A stretch of 64,000 nucleotides of DNA from Providencia stuartii. Lineage in GTDB: Bacteria; Pseudomonadota; Gammaproteobacteria; Enterobacterales; Enterobacteriaceae. Below are positions 42,375-54,225 of this stretch, piece by piece (within the stretch, counting starts at the first letter, position 1; every line of letters starts with the position of its first letter). Location: the NCBI GenBank assembly GCA_900455155.1, contig UGUC01000004.1, positions 558,001-622,000 on the forward strand, read 5' to 3'. Position numbers and translations under genes: made by a program. A model generated the notes under the pieces. The model was not told the origin of the DNA. It saw nothing but the letters and a program-made list of their open reading frames with translations, and did not search any database.

Positions 42375-42923
42375 TTATTTACTCTTTCCGTTGTTTGCCG
42401 CTGGGCCTTTTTCTTGTAGCTGTGATGGCAATAATACTGTCGTGACACGTTTCCCTTTGTCACTAAACGCTTCCATTTGCTGCGTTGGCACGATATAGGT
42501 GATCTTATCACCTTTAATATTACTGTCTAACTGCTCAAGATAAGCATTGCCAGTTAATGTGAGGAGCTCTTTATCCACCTCATAGCGTGCTTTTGACGCT
42601 CGGCCTTTAATTGGCTTACCATCATCTTGTAATTGATAGAAGGTCACTGGGTTACCAAACGCTTCTATCGTAATTTTATCTGAATTACTGCTAGGGCGCG
42701 TCACAACCACCTTATTTGCTCGGATATCAATAGAGCCTTGCTTAATAACGACATCATCAGTAAATATGGTGACATTTTTTTCTAAATCAAGGGATTGCTT
42801 GACTGAATTAATCGTCATTGGCTGTTGCGTGTCAGTTTTTAATGCAGAAGCTGGTACGCTAAGAGCAAAAATTGCGCTGGCAACGGCTCCTTGAATAAAA
42901 CGCTTTTTATTTACTTGATTCAT
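42375..42923 (-). CDS. lptA: Periplasmic LPS transport protein LptA
   Basis: The protein (182 residues) has a signal peptide ([21 protein letters not shown]) and an OstA beta-jellyroll domain starting [13 protein letters not shown]. Oligomers of LptA bridge the periplasm between LptC and LptD. It overlaps lptC by 17 bases, indicating coupled translation. Confidence 0.95.
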   Translation of the reverse strand: MNQVNKKRFIQGAVASAIFALSVPASALKTDTQQPMTINSVKQSLDLEKNVTIFTDDVVIKQGSIDIRANKVVVTRPSSNSDKITIEAFGNPVTFYQLQDDGKPIKGRASKARYEVDKELLTLTGNAYLEQLDSNIKGDKITYIVPTQQMEAFSDKGKRVTTVLLPSQLQEKGPAANNGKSK

Positions 42924-43500
42924 TTTTTTGCTCTTCTTTTTGTAGCACGTAATGTGTTTTTACATCTTCAATTAACTCTGCGGTTCTTGAGCGCAGGTTA
43001 CCGCGCATTTTTAGACCGGTAGAATTAAGGCCTTGCCCGATAATAGTGACTTTGTCATCTGATGAAACATCTTGTGTTATCAGGTTAACGACGGCACTTT
43101 GGGTTGAAATCCGTTGGATTTGGGAATCCGGGCTTAAACTATCGGCCTGTACATCGTTATACAGATAGAGCACTCTATCATTTGTTAACTTGGCTTTTAG
43201 CGCCCGTACAGTCCAAGTGGGTACACCGACTTCGTTGTATGTTGTTAAAACAGGGTTAGCAAACCAAGTGATTTTTTCAGCCGTATAATTATCAATTTTA
43301 TCTGATACTAATTTATAGGCCAAATCACCCGCTGGATTATAGACAAATGTCACTGAATCATCGGTTTGATAATTAGGTTGGCTGTTATCAAGGACACTGT
43401 TTGTGGGCGTGTCTGTGTCAAGACCGGCAAGGTTCCAGCCGATCAGACCAAGTGCTATCAATGATAACAGGATAATTAACCACTTTTTAGCGTTACTCAT
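42907..43500 (-). CDS. lptC: LPS export inner-membrane protein LptC
   Basis: The protein (197 residues) has one N-terminal membrane anchor (WLIILLSLIALGLIGWNLAG) and a periplasmic jellyroll (WFANPVLTTYNEVGVPTWTVRALKA). It receives LPS from LptBFG and hands it to LptA. It overlaps lptA and follows kdsC by 15 bases. Confidence 0.94.
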   Translation of the reverse strand: MSNAKKWLIILLSLIALGLIGWNLAGLDTDTPTNSVLDNSQPNYQTDDSVTFVYNPAGDLAYKLVSDKIDNYTAEKITWFANPVLTTYNEVGVPTWTVRALKAKLTNDRVLYLYNDVQADSLSPDSQIQRISTQSAVVNLITQDVSSDDKVTIIGQGLNSTGLKMRGNLRSRTAELIEDVKTHYVLQKEEQKNESSK

Positions 43501-43515
43501 GGGTGTCTTTATTCT

Positions 43516-44082
43516 TTAAATCGATAAGCCTTTAGCTTCTTCCAGTTTATTTTGCGCTAGAAGGATGAGGTCGCAAAGTTCACGTACCGCCCCTTTACCC
43601 CCACCAAGACGTGTGACGTAATCTGCCTTTGGTAGTAATAATGGATGTGCATCAGCAACCGCTGCCGATAGCCCAACTTTTGCCATAACAGGCCAATCAA
43701 TAAGGTCATCCCCAATATAGGCCGCTTCTTCTTCTGTTATCTTCAGTGTATCTAACAGTTCATGATACGCCAAAAGCTTATCGCTTTGACCTTGGTAAAG
43801 ATATGTAATCCCTAATGTCTTCGCGCGATCTTCAAGCAATTTGGCTTTTCGACCGGTGATAATCGCCACTTCGATACCAGAGGTGAGTAAGCAGCGAATA
43901 CCGTATCCATCACGGACATTGAAGGCTTTGAGTTCTTCGCCGTTATTACCCATATAAATCAGTCCGTCAGACATAACGCCATCGACATCACAGATTAATA
44001 ATTTAACTTTAGCGGCTTTCTGCAATACTGTCTCGGCGACTGGGCCATAACAGGTATCCTGATAGTGCGGATCCATAATCAT
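43516..44082 (-). CDS. kdsC: 3-deoxy-D-manno-octulosonate 8-phosphate phosphatase
   Basis: The protein (188 residues) is a HAD phosphatase that releases Kdo from Kdo-8-phosphate for LPS core synthesis. The nucleophile Asp lies in LLICDVDGVMSDG, followed by AIITGRKAKLLEDRA and the metal-binding YIGDDLIDWPVM. It follows kdsD by six bases. Confidence 0.96.
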   Translation of the reverse strand: MIMDPHYQDTCYGPVAETVLQKAAKVKLLICDVDGVMSDGLIYMGNNGEELKAFNVRDGYGIRCLLTSGIEVAIITGRKAKLLEDRAKTLGITYLYQGQSDKLLAYHELLDTLKITEEEAAYIGDDLIDWPVMAKVGLSAAVADAHPLLLPKADYVTRLGGGKGAVRELCDLILLAQNKLEEAKGLSI

Positions 44083-44088
44083 TCCTTT

Positions 44089-45057
44089 TTATACCACGCC
44101 TGCTTGTAAGAGGTCGTGCATATGCAAGACACCCACTAATTTATTACCTTCAGCAACCATTAACGAAGTAATATGTTTAGACTGCATTAGGTTGAGTGCT
44201 TCTACTGCTAGCATATTCTGTGACACTCTAATTCCACCACGGGTCATTACATCGGCGATTTTGGCATTATTAAGATCGATGCCCATGTCGAAAATACGAC
44301 GCAAATCACCGTCGGTAAAAATACCAGCAATATTCATTTCGTCATCACAAATAACCGTCATCCCCAATTTTTTGCGAGTAATCTCAATTAAAGCTTCACG
44401 TAACGTTGCTGTTTGAGGAATATGCGGAATATCATCGCCAACGTTCATTAAATCACGAACTAGTAGTAAAAGTTTGCGCCCTAGTGCGCCACCTGGGTGG
44501 GAAAGGGCGAAATCTTCTGGCGTAAAGCCTCTTGCCGTCAGTAGCGCAATAGCTAAAGCATCCCCCATTACCAGCGTTGCTGTTGTACTGGTGGTTGGTG
44601 CAAGTCCCAGTGGGCAAGCTTCTTTTGGTACTTTGATGCATAGATGGATATCTGCATATTTGCCCATACTGCTATTGGGATTATTGGTCATACAGATCAG
44701 CGGAACTTTAATTCGCTTTAAAACAGGCAGCAGCGCAAGGATCTCACTTGACTCTCCTGAATTAGAAATCGCCAATACAATATCTTTATTGGTGATCATC
44801 CCTAAGTCACCATGGCTGGCTTCTCCGGGGTGAACAAAGAAAGAAGGGGTACCTGTGCTGGCTAATGTTGCTGCAATTTTTCGCCCAATATGTCCCGATT
44901 TCCCCATGCCCATCACAACAACCTTCCCTTGGCAGGCAAAAATGCGCTGGCAAGCGTGAGTAAAGTCATCGTTGATATATTGTTCTAAGTTTTTTAGGCC
45001 TTCACTTTCGATATGGAGAACTTCTTTGCCTACTTGCTGAAAATCGATGTTTGACAT
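44089..45057 (-). CDS. kdsD: D-arabinose 5-phosphate isomerase
   Basis: The protein (322 residues from ATG 45057, MSNIDFQQVGKEVL; four more if the ATG at 45069 is used) makes arabinose 5-phosphate for Kdo synthesis. The SIS domain (VVMGMGKSGHIGRKIAATLA and SNSGESSEILALLP) is followed by two CBS domains (VICDDEMNIAGIFTDGDLRR and HITSLMVAEGNKLVGVLHMHDLL). In E. coli yrbG lies upstream; here the divergent neighbour is mlaF. Confidence 0.95.
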   Translation of the reverse strand: MSNIDFQQVGKEVLHIESEGLKNLEQYINDDFTHACQRIFACQGKVVVMGMGKSGHIGRKIAATLASTGTPSFFVHPGEASHGDLGMITNKDIVLAISNSGESSEILALLPVLKRIKVPLICMTNNPNSSMGKYADIHLCIKVPKEACPLGLAPTTSTTATLVMGDALAIALLTARGFTPEDFALSHPGGALGRKLLLLVRDLMNVGDDIPHIPQTATLREALIEITRKKLGMTVICDDEMNIAGIFTDGDLRRIFDMGIDLNNAKIADVMTRGGIRVSQNMLAVEALNLMQSKHITSLMVAEGNKLVGVLHMHDLLQAGVV

Positions 45058-45541
45058 TTTCTGTTCCATGCGTAGCTTTTCAGTTAATCGGATTAGCGAG
45101 CGCGAATTGTATAACGAATACTTACTATCAGTAAGTGCTTTGTCAAATTAGTCGAATATTCATTGTACATTAATGAATACTAACGGTGTTGTGATTAACA
45201 AAAACTTAAGTCAAAGAGCGCTTTGCATTTATTAGCATCATAAACCAAATAAAAGATGATAAACTTTAGTATTCTCAAACGATAACAAATTTTTAAAGTC
45301 TAAGAGCTATCTGCTTTAATTGCGTAAAAATCTGGTTAACTATAAGTCGTTGAACTGTTTTATGTTCCTTTTAGTTATATAAATACACATTTTGAACATC
45401 AACAGACATATTTCGAACGTTATAATACTATAAATACAATCAGATGCGATATTAGACGATTTTCGGTTTATCTTTCTGGTAAGATCGTGCTCTTGGTGCG
45501 TCTAAAAGACAAAATTCATGGTGTAATGAGCTATCAAACAA
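45058..45541. promoter_or_regulatory. kdsD-mlaF divergent control region
   Basis: The stretch of nearly 480 bases is AT-rich and holds no gene; the yrbG gene found here in E. coli is missing. A TATAAT near 45423 in TTCGAACGTTATAATAC is a possible -10 box for mlaF, though no good -35 box lies 17 bases upstream. Confidence 0.4.
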
Positions 45542-46348
45542 ATGCAAGCACAGACAGACAACTTAATTGAAGTACGTAACATGTCTTTTTACCCGTGGTA
45601 GTCGGAAAATATTCGAGGATATTAACCTAACCGTACCACGCGGTAAGATAACGGCAATTATGGGGCCTTCAGGGATTGGTAAAACCACCTTATTACGTCT
45701 CATTGGTGGTCAGTTACGCCCAGAACAAGGTGAAATTTGGTTTGATGGTGATAATATTCCAGCGTTATCACGTTCAAAATTGTACCAGTCGCGTAAAAAG
45801 ATGAGCATGCTTTTCCAGTCTGGTGCGCTGTTTACGGATATGAATGTGTTCAATAACGTCGCATTTCCGCTGCGTGAACATACCAACTTACCTGAGTCAT
45901 TGATCCACACAACGGTGATGATGAAACTAGAGGCGGTTGGTTTGCGTGGTGCTGCGAAATTGATGCCTTCAGAGTTATCAGGCGGGATGGCAAGACGAGC
46001 TGCATTAGCTCGAGCGATTGCACTTGATCCTGAACTGATCATGTTTGATGAGCCTTTCGTTGGGCAAGACCCCATTACGATGGGAGTTTTTGGTCAAATT
46101 GATTGATGAGCTTAATCAGGCGTTAGGCGTGACTTGTGTTGTGGTTTCTCATGATGTTCCTGAAGTACTGAGCATTGCGGATAAAGCCTATATTGTGGCT
46201 CAGCAGCATGTGATTGCGAAAGGAACGGGGGGATGAACTACGTAACAACCAAGACCCGCGTGTTAGGCAGTTTTTAGATGGTATTGCTGACGGGCCTGTA
46301 CCATTCCGTTTCCCCGCCAATGATTATCTGGCTGATTTATTAGGGTAA
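45542..46348 (+). CDS. mlaF: Mla phospholipid transport ATPase MlaF, interrupted by three apparent +1 errors
   Basis: MlaF is the ATPase of the MlaFEDB complex, which moves phospholipids between the membranes. As printed the frame is broken three times: T5 at 45586-45590, T5 at 46087-46091 and G6 at 46227-46232. Removing one base from each gives an unbroken protein of 267 residues (E. coli 269) starting MQAQTDNLIEVRNMSFTRG. It has Walker A GPSGIGKTTLL, signature LSGGMARRAALARAI, Walker B LIMFDEPFVGQD and the tail IADGPVPFRFPAND. Three errors in one essential-envelope gene make true decay unlikely given the intact neighbours. Confidence 0.88.
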
Positions 46349-46354
46349 AATAAG

Positions 46355-47137
46355 ATGATAGTAGAGGCAATTGCTGCCCTCGGACGTCGGTGGATTGAAA
46401 TTTTTTCGGCCTTTGGGCGAGCGGGTTATATGCTATTTCGCTCATTAATTGGGAAACCTGAGTTTTCCAAGCAGTGGCCATTATTAATTAAGCAGTTATA
46501 TGCTGTTGGTGTGCAATCACTCTTGATTGTCGCTGTCTCAGGGCTATTTATTGGTATGGTGCTTGGGTTACAGGGCTATTTAGTTCTGACAACGTTTAGC
46601 GCAGAAGCCAGCCTTGGTATGATGGTGGCACTATCGTTGTTGCGTGAACTTGGTCCGGTTGTGACAGCCCTTTTGTTTGCAGGGCGGGCAGGCTCTGCAT
46701 TGACGGCTGAAATTGGCTTAATGAAAGCAACAGAACAAATTTCTAGCCTTGAAATGATGGCGGTGGATCCTCTTCGTCGAGTGATAGCACCGCGTTTTTG
46801 GGCTGGTTTTATTAGCATGCCATTGCTATCACTGATATTTGTTGCAGTAGGTATCCTAGGTGGTGCATTGGTTGGCGTTGATTGGAAAGGGATTGATGAA
46901 GGGTTCTTTTGGGCCTCAATGCAATCCTCCGTTGATTGGCGGATGGACATTGTAAATTGCTTTATCAAGAGCTTAGTGTTTGCCATAACGGTGACTTGGA
47001 TTGCGTTGTTCAACGGCTATGACGCTATCCCAACATCGGAAGGGATTAGCCAAGCGACAACACGAACCGTGGTCCATGCATCGTTAGCGGTTCTTGGTCT
47101 AGATTTTGTACTTACAGCACTGATGTTTGGGAACTAA
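46355..47137 (+). CDS. mlaE: Mla phospholipid transport permease MlaE
   Basis: The protein (260 residues, as in E. coli) is the membrane permease of the Mla complex, with about five to six helices. Typical blocks are [41 protein letters not shown] and the end [13 protein letters not shown]. It is intact and starts six bases after the mlaF stop. Confidence 0.96.
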   Translation: MIVEAIAALGRRWIEIFSAFGRAGYMLFRSLIGKPEFSKQWPLLIKQLYAVGVQSLLIVAVSGLFIGMVLGLQGYLVLTTFSAEASLGMMVALSLLRELGPVVTALLFAGRAGSALTAEIGLMKATEQISSLEMMAVDPLRRVIAPRFWAGFISMPLLSLIFVAVGILGGALVGVDWKGIDEGFFWASMQSSVDWRMDIVNCFIKSLVFAITVTWIALFNGYDAIPTSEGISQATTRTVVHASLAVLGLDFVLTALMFGN

Positions 47138-47140
47138 GTC

Positions 47141-47649
47141 ATGCAAAGTAAAAAAAGTGAAGTATGGGTAGGTTGTTTTATATTGCTAGCGATTGCGGCA
47201 ATTATTTTTCTGTGCCTAAAAGTGGCGGATATAAAATCGCTCGGTAGCCAATCGACTTATCAGATTTCGGCCTCTTTTGAAAATATTGGTGGCTTAAAAG
47301 AAGGTTCCCCAGTGAAAGTGGGGGGCGTTGTGATTGGCGCGTTGCTAGCATTACGCTTAACAAAGAGACCTATGTGCCTGATGTTAAAATTGACCTACTA
47401 AGTGAATATAATAATATTCCTGATACCAGCTCATTATCTATTCGTACTTCCGGCTTACTCGGTGAGCAATATATTGCGATGAATATCGGGCCCTATGGTG
47501 AAGGTCTCGATGCAGAATTATTGAAAGATGGTGGACGTATTGAAGATACCAAACCTGCGATGGTTTTAGAGGATTTGATAGGTCAATTCTTGTATAAGAG
47601 CGGCGATAGCCAAGGCGCTGAATCTCAACCTGCTCCTGCTGCTAATTGA
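47141..47649 (+). CDS. mlaD: Mla outer-membrane lipid asymmetry protein MlaD, one apparent -1 error
   Basis: MlaD is an inner-membrane-anchored MCE-domain protein forming the hexameric lipid channel. The N-terminal helix spans about residues 9-28, and the MCE domain begins ASFENIGGLKEGSPVKVGGVVIG. As printed the frame stops at 47401. Adding one C after GG at 47336-47338 gives GRVASITLNKETYVPDVKID and continues to 47649. The repaired length is about 169 residues (E. coli 183). A stretch SLSIRTSGLLGEQYIA matches the lipid-binding core. Confidence 0.88.
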
Positions 47650-47683
47650 TTCGATGTTAAGACGAATTTAGAAGGAATAACTT

Positions 47684-48310
47684 ATGTTTAAGCGCTTAAT
47701 GATGATAGCAATGTTAGCGATTGCACCATTTGCAATGGCGATAGATCAAACCAACCCGTATAAGCTGATGGATGAAGCGGCTGAAAAAACCTTTACCCGT
47801 TTAAAGAATGAGCAGCCGCAAATTCGTAAAGACCCTAACTACCTGAGAACTATTGTTCGTGAAGAATTATTGCCATATGTACAAATTAAATATGCAGGGG
47901 CTTTAGTCTTAGGCACTTACTATAAGAACGCGACGCCTGCGCAGCGTGACGCTTACTTTACTGCTTTCGAAGCGTATCTTGAGCAAGTTTATGGTCAAGC
48001 ACTCGCGATGTACCATGGTCAAACTTATCAGATAGCACCAGAGCAACCTATTGGGAATAAAAACATTGTTGCTATTCGAGTCACCATCATAGATCCAAAT
48101 GGCCGTCCACCAGTACGCCTTGATTTCCAATGGCGCAAAAACAGTAAAACAGGTAACTGGCAGGCCTATGATATGATTGCAGAGGGCGTCAGTATGATCA
48201 CGACCAAACAAAACGAATGGGGTGATATCCTGCGTAAACAAGGCATTGATGGCTTAACAAAACAGTTAGAAATCAGTGCGAAAGCACCTATTACGCTGGA
48301 AGAGAAATAG
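47684..48310 (+). CDS. mlaC: Periplasmic phospholipid-binding protein MlaC
   Basis: The protein (208 residues) has a signal peptide ([18 protein letters not shown]) and shuttles phospholipids between MlaA and MlaD. Conserved parts include [13 protein letters not shown] [19 protein letters not shown] and [20 protein letters not shown]. It is intact and separated from mlaD by 34 bases. Confidence 0.95.
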   Translation: MFKRLMMIAMLAIAPFAMAIDQTNPYKLMDEAAEKTFTRLKNEQPQIRKDPNYLRTIVREELLPYVQIKYAGALVLGTYYKNATPAQRDAYFTAFEAYLEQVYGQALAMYHGQTYQIAPEQPIGNKNIVAIRVTIIDPNGRPPVRLDFQWRKNSKTGNWQAYDMIAEGVSMITTKQNEWGDILRKQGIDGLTKQLEISAKAPITLEEK

Positions 48311-48314
48311 TCAA

Positions 48315-48605
48315 ATGAGTCATGATCTTACGTGGGAAAAGTCATCATCGGCATTGTTACTGTCCGGCACATTAGGCCGAGACTCTTTGCTGGTGTTCTG
48401 GGAAAAGCGAAAATCATTACTTGCTGAGGTTGAGCAAATCGATGTTTCGGGCTTGGAACACGTTGATTCAACAGGGCTAGCAATGCTAGTGCGCCTAAAA
48501 GGCGAATTGGCAACAGAAAAACGCTCACTGAAGATAGTCGGTATGAGTGATAATCTAACAACCTTGATGGAGCTTTATGGTGTTAAGTCATTATTGCTAA
48601 GTTAA
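48315..48605 (+). CDS. mlaB: STAS-domain protein MlaB
   Basis: The protein (96 residues from ATG 48315, MSHDLTWEKSSSALLLSG) has a STAS domain with the conserved QIDVSGLEHVDSTGLAMLVR. It binds MlaF and is needed for complex stability. It starts four bases after the mlaC stop; the longer frame from 48276 overlaps mlaC and is not used. Confidence 0.92.
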   Translation: MSHDLTWEKSSSALLLSGTLGRDSLLVFWEKRKSLLAEVEQIDVSGLEHVDSTGLAMLVRLKGELATEKRSLKIVGMSDNLTTLMELYGVKSLLLS

Positions 48606-48745
48606 GGTCAGTTTGTGTAAAGAAAGGCGCCTCTGCGTGTTTTTGTGCACCAGAGGCGTTTTCTTTGGTTTAAGAATTGTGACGGATCCTTTAGGATAGA
48701 CGTCTATTTATACCCGTAACCAATGATTATAAAATTGAGTCATAT

Positions 48746-49000
48746 ATGGAACCCAACGAAATAAAACAAGTATTGATGGATAAGCTATCTCTGGATGAGG
48801 TAATTGTTAATGGTGATGGCAGCCACTTTCAGGTTATTGCCGTCGGTGCCATGTTTGAAAATATGAGCAGAGTCAAACAGCAACAAGCTGTTTATGCCCC
48901 TTTAATGGAGTATATCGCGGATAACCGTATTCATGCGCTTTCAATAAAAGCATATACCCCAGCAGAGTGGGCTCGCGACCGCAAGCTAAACGGTTTTTGA
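48746..49000 (+). CDS. ibaG: BolA-family protein IbaG (YrbA)
   Basis: The protein (84 residues) has the BolA fold, with the conserved [21 protein letters not shown], where the His is a cluster ligand, and [13 protein letters not shown]. BolA-type proteins pair with monothiol glutaredoxin on an iron-sulfur cluster. It sits between mlaB and murA as usual. Confidence 0.94.
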   Translation: MEPNEIKQVLMDKLSLDEVIVNGDGSHFQVIAVGAMFENMSRVKQQQAVYAPLMEYIADNRIHALSIKAYTPAEWARDRKLNGF

Positions 49001-49070
49001 TAAAAAATCCGCGAACAGTATTTAAAATCTATACTCCAAATATTTCACGTTGCCTGTCGTCGCTCAATGA

Positions 49071-50420
<1,350 letters not shown>

Positions 50421-50449
50421 TTCGTGGATGAGAGCGATAAGATAAACAT

Positions 50450-50481
50450 AAAAAGTTGTTCAATTTGAACAACTTTTTTTT
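50450..50481 (+). terminator. Rho-independent terminator of murA
   Basis: AAAAAGTTGTTC (50450-50461) pairs with GAACAACTTTTT (50467-50478) around loop AATTT, and further T follow to 50481. It separates murA from the convergent degS. Confidence 0.88.
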
Positions 50482-50515
50482 GTATTGCTGGTGGGGGAGA
50501 CTCTCAGAAAATAGC

Positions 50516-51581
50516 CTAGCCCGCTTGCCCTTCAGGTATCTCTTCGATGATCACATCGACATCTTTTACTTCACCATCACGTAAGATTTTTACTGGTACT
50601 TTGCTACCGGGGCGGATCTCTGCCACTAAGTCCATCGTTTCAGCGGCTGATATTGCAGGCTTATTATCGACGGATAAAATAATATCCCCTTGGAGAATGC
50701 CGGATTTAGCCGCTGGGCCATTGGGAGCAACTTGGAAAACGCGCAAACCTTTAATCTGATCGATATTGTTGTTGTTGGTTCTAATTTGCGGTAATTCACG
50801 TGCGGTGATCCCAATATAACCTCGGATCACACGCCCATCACGGATCAGTTTTTCCATAATTTTTGTAGCCAGTGCTGTTGGGATAGCAAAACTTAGGCCT
50901 TCTGAACTAACCCCTTGGCCTGCACTGAACGAAAGCGTGTTAATACCGACAAGCTCTCCTTCGCTATTAATCAAAGCTCCCCCTGAATTACCTGAATTAA
51001 TCGATGCATCGGTTTGTAAAAAGTTTTGCCTCCGAGTGGAGCTTAACCCTACACGACCTGTTGCACTGATAATCCCTTGGGTGACGGTTTGACCAATATT
51101 ATATGGGTTGCCGATAGCGAGCACGACATCGCCTACATGGGTGACGCGGAATTTATTAATTGGGATAACGGGAAGATTTTCTGCATCAATTTTTAGTACA
51201 GCTAAATCAGTCAGAGCATCCGAGCCAACTAATAGCGCATCAAAAATAGAGCCATCCTGTAAGGCGACTAAGATTTGATCAGGGTTATCAACCACATGCT
51301 TATTGGTGATGATATAGCCATTTGAACTCATGATCACACCCCGAGCCAAGTGATTTCAATTCGCGGCCTGATTGAGAAAAACTGCCTTTTGAGCTGCTAT
51401 AAACATAAACAACGGCTGGAGCGGCTTTACGCACAGCCTTATTATAACTGACAGGTTCGCTATCTATTTTACCATAAAGCAAATCTGCTAAGCCTTGAGG
51501 ACGTAGGGAAGGAACCGCAACGATAATAATCATAGCGATTAATAGGCCTAGCATTGCTGCCCAGATAAGCTTTTTCACCAT
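50516..51581 (-). CDS. degS: Inner-membrane protease DegS, one apparent +1 error
   Basis: DegS senses unfolded outer-membrane proteins and cuts RseA to start the sigma-E response. A membrane anchor lies at about residues 5-27 (LIWAAMLGLLIAMIIIVAVP). The trypsin-like triad is His in TNKHVVDN, Asp in ALTDLAVLKI and Ser in SINSGNSGGAL; one PDZ domain follows. As printed the frame breaks in the C4 run at plus positions 51339-51342. Removing one base gives SLGSGVIMSSNGYIITNKH and a 354-residue protein (E. coli 355). It lies behind degQ on the same strand with a terminator between. Confidence 0.9.
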
Positions 51582-51635
51582 AAGATATCGAATTATTCAG
51601 GTTGTTGATGTTAATAAAGGGAACTTGAGCATAAC

Positions 51636-51676
51636 ATAAAAAAACAGGCACAGCAGTTTGTCCTGTACCTGTTTTG
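51636..51676 (-). terminator. Terminator between degQ and degS
   Basis: On the minus strand AAACAGGTACAG and CTGTGCCTGTTT pair with one G-T wobble around a nine-base loop and run into seven T. It would end most degQ transcripts, so degS likely has its own promoter in the 51582-51635 stretch or depends on read-through. Confidence 0.75.
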
Positions 51677-51768
51677 ATCTTTTACAACAATTTTGTGTAA
51701 CGCTCTAAATATTTCGAGTTAAAGGAAGCCATATGTAACCGACAGTCACTCGAAGTACAGAGGGCTAA

Positions 51769-53166
51769 TTAGTTTTTCATCAACAGATATAAGGTTTCAC
51801 CACCACGCAGAACCTTCATAGCAAGTACTGGTGGTTTAGCATCAATGACTTTACGGAACTGTTCGATGGTTTCGACACGAACATCGTTTACACCGTAAAT
51901 GAGGTCACCTTTCACTAAACCGACAGCCGCTGCTGGTGATTTAGGTGTTACGTTATCGATCTGTACACCTTTGGTGTTATTAACTGTTGCGTTAGATAAT
52001 GTTGCACCAAGTAATGATTCACTCAGTTTTTCCGCTTTAGTGGCTTCGCCTTCATTGTTTTCTAAAACCACTTTAACATCCATTGGTTTTCCTGAACGGA
52101 TCAAACCAATCGTGATCTCTTTACCAATCTGGCTAGTACCAATTTTGGCTCTCAGCTCAGCAAAGCTGTTGATACGTTTACCATCAACAGACACGAGGAC
52201 GTCGCCTGATTTAATGCCTGCTTTTGCGGCAGAAGATTTAGGCAGAACTTCACTGACGAATGCGCCGCGTTGAGCATCGATATTAAAGGCTTTAGCAATA
52301 TCTGAATTCATTTCGGTGCCTTTAATACCCAAAATACCGCGTCTTACTTCACCGTGCTTAATTAACTGCTCACTGAGGTTTTTCGCCATATTACTTGGGA
52401 TAGCGAAGCCGATACCGATGTTACCACCGCCCGGAGCTAAGATTGCGGTATTGATACCAATCAATTCACCGTTTAAGTTAACCAGAGCACCACCGGAGTT
52501 ACCGCGGTTGATAGAAGCATCGGTTTGGATAAAGTTTTCTAACCCTTCAAGGTTTAGACCACTACGACCCAGTGCCGAAATGATACCTGAAGTTGCTGTT
52601 TGCCCTAAACCAAATGGGTTACCAACGGCAACGGCAAAGTCACCAACACGGAGTTTATCTGAATCTGCCATGCTAACGGCGGTAAGGTTTTTGATATCTT
52701 TCGCATTGGTGATTTTCAGTAACGCAATATCGGTTTGCGCGTCTTTACCAATGAGTTTGACATCAATTTCACGCCCATCATTCAGTTGGATTTGGATCTT
52801 ATCCGCGCCATCAATCACGTGATTATTCGTTAAAATGTAGCCTTGTTGTGCGTCAATAATAACGCCAGAGCCTAAGCCCTCAAATGGCCTAACACTTTGT
52901 TGTTGTGAAGGGATATTTGGGCCAAAGAAGAATTTTAATTCTTCTGGGATCTGCTGATTTTGAACGCGCGTACCAGAAACATGGATATTCACCACCGCTG
53001 GCAGTACTTTTTCAAGCATAGGTGCCAAGCTTGGCATATTTTGGCTTTGTGCCGTTGCTGGTAATGTCGCAGGCAAAGCAGCACTGCTAATTGAAGGTAA
53101 AATTGAAAGGGATAACCCTAGGCTCATTGCGACTGCAGTGAGAAAGAAATTTTTTCTTTTCATCAT
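51769..53166 (-). CDS. degQ: Periplasmic serine endoprotease DegQ
   Basis: The protein (465 residues) is an HtrA protease/chaperone with signal peptide (FFLTAVAMSLGLSLSILPSISSA), catalytic His in TNNHVIDGA, Asp in AQTDIALLKI, Ser in NRGNSGGALVN, and two PDZ domains. The PDZ core motifs are AGIKSGDVLVSVDG and VGLVKGDLIYGVND. The short loop near residues 70-90 and the location next to degS favour DegQ over DegP. The gene is intact. Confidence 0.93.
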   Translation of the reverse strand: MMKRKNFFLTAVAMSLGLSLSILPSISSAALPATLPATAQSQNMPSLAPMLEKVLPAVVNIHVSGTRVQNQQIPEELKFFFGPNIPSQQQSVRPFEGLGSGVIIDAQQGYILTNNHVIDGADKIQIQLNDGREIDVKLIGKDAQTDIALLKITNAKDIKNLTAVSMADSDKLRVGDFAVAVGNPFGLGQTATSGIISALGRSGLNLEGLENFIQTDASINRGNSGGALVNLNGELIGINTAILAPGGGNIGIGFAIPSNMAKNLSEQLIKHGEVRRGILGIKGTEMNSDIAKAFNIDAQRGAFVSEVLPKSSAAKAGIKSGDVLVSVDGKRINSFAELRAKIGTSQIGKEITIGLIRSGKPMDVKVVLENNEGEATKAEKLSESLLGATLSNATVNNTKGVQIDNVTPKSPAAAVGLVKGDLIYGVNDVRVETIEQFRKVIDAKPPVLAMKVLRGGETLYLLMKN

Positions 53167-53599
53167 TCCGTAGATTCTCTCAAGAATAAAATTTATCAGG
53201 TTGTAGCCTTGCTACACCAATCAGGATATTTTTCTCATATCAGATTTGATTTTACTGATAACTATGACCATGGATTATGCGCAAAAGTTCATACAACGGG
53301 TAGCGGTTATCCATTATTTTACATCTATTTACATGTATTGTAGATGAGGACTTAATTTCTATACAGTTTTGAAATAAAAAGAAATATTTAATATGAAACG
53401 ATATATTGTGAAATAGAGTTAACTGATTAATTTACAGCAGCAAACTCGTTGGTTTAGTGTAAATAGAAAATGATATTTGGTATCCACCAGCAAATTGCTT
53501 TGCTGGTGGTTCGACTCGTTATATTTTAAGTTGCAGCTTGCTGGATGAAGCTATTGTTCGCGCGCTGCCCCTCAAATACTTTAGAGCATAAATGAATAA
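53167..53599. other. degQ-yhcB gap with a perfect hairpin
   Basis: No gene is seen in 433 bases. CCACCAGCAAA (53484-53494) and its exact complement (53499-53509) pair around TTGC, without a T-run on either strand. It could mark the 3' end of yhcB mRNA by a Rho-dependent route or protect the transcript. The degQ promoter should lie in 53167-53400. Confidence 0.45.
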
Positions 53600-54004
53600 T
53601 TACTTCTCTTTTTCGTCAATAGGACGGAATAACCCTGATGCCCCATCGGAATAATCTCTTGGTGGCATTTTGACGGGTGCTTGGTCATTATCCGCTTCTG
53701 ATTCTGTTAAGCGATAATTGAACGGGTTATCTTGCGCTGGCATATCTGGCATTAACTCAGATGAGCTTTGAGCCATATGCTGATATAGCTGACGATAATC
53801 ACGAGCCATATTATCAAGTAATTCTGCACTGCGAGCAAAATGACCGACTAGCTCCTTACGGTACTCTTCTAGCTCAGTGTTTTTCTTGTCTAATTCAGCT
53901 TGTGCTGTTTTTTGTTGACGAAGTTTTGGGTTCCCATAACGGACAACTAATGCGCCGATGATGAAACCAATAACTAATCCAATTAGTGCATACTCCCAGG
54001 TCAT
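53600..54004 (-). CDS. yhcB: Cell-envelope/division protein YhcB (DUF1043)
   Basis: The protein (134 residues) has one N-terminal membrane helix (YALIGLVIGFIIGALVVRYG), a coiled coil at about residues 35-85, and an acidic, disordered tail with FRPIDEKEK. YhcB is an inner-membrane protein linked to cell envelope growth and the divisome/elongasome in E. coli. It is divergent from zapE, as in E. coli. Confidence 0.93.
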   Translation of the reverse strand: MTWEYALIGLVIGFIIGALVVRYGNPKLRQQKTAQAELDKKNTELEEYRKELVGHFARSAELLDNMARDYRQLYQHMAQSSSELMPDMPAQDNPFNYRLTESEADNDQAPVKMPPRDYSDGASGLFRPIDEKEK

Positions 54005-54225
54005 GCTGACTCCTTCGTTTACTTCACTGTTCGCAGAAATTAAGCTTGGCTACCTATAACTATACCTGTTAATCACTAAAGAGTGGAATACTAAGGTGAA
54101 ATTCCTTACTCTATTTAGCATTCGTTAACTAGACGTTAAATAATAAATGAATCTGGTTATAATAAGGGCAGTGTATACCATATAACGGTAAAAAAACCGA
54201 AAATTTTTTAAGGATTATTCAGTTA

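Noticed and set aside
45542..46348. mlaF, degS and similar broken genes as real pseudogenes or programmed frameshifts
   Set aside because: No slippery-site plus stimulatory structure was evident. The breaks vary in sign and position, and each lies in a short base run with a perfectly conserved protein on both sides.
53484..53509. Hairpin as a rho-independent terminator of yhcB
   Set aside because: The stem is perfect but no T-run follows on either strand, so it is listed only as a hairpin.
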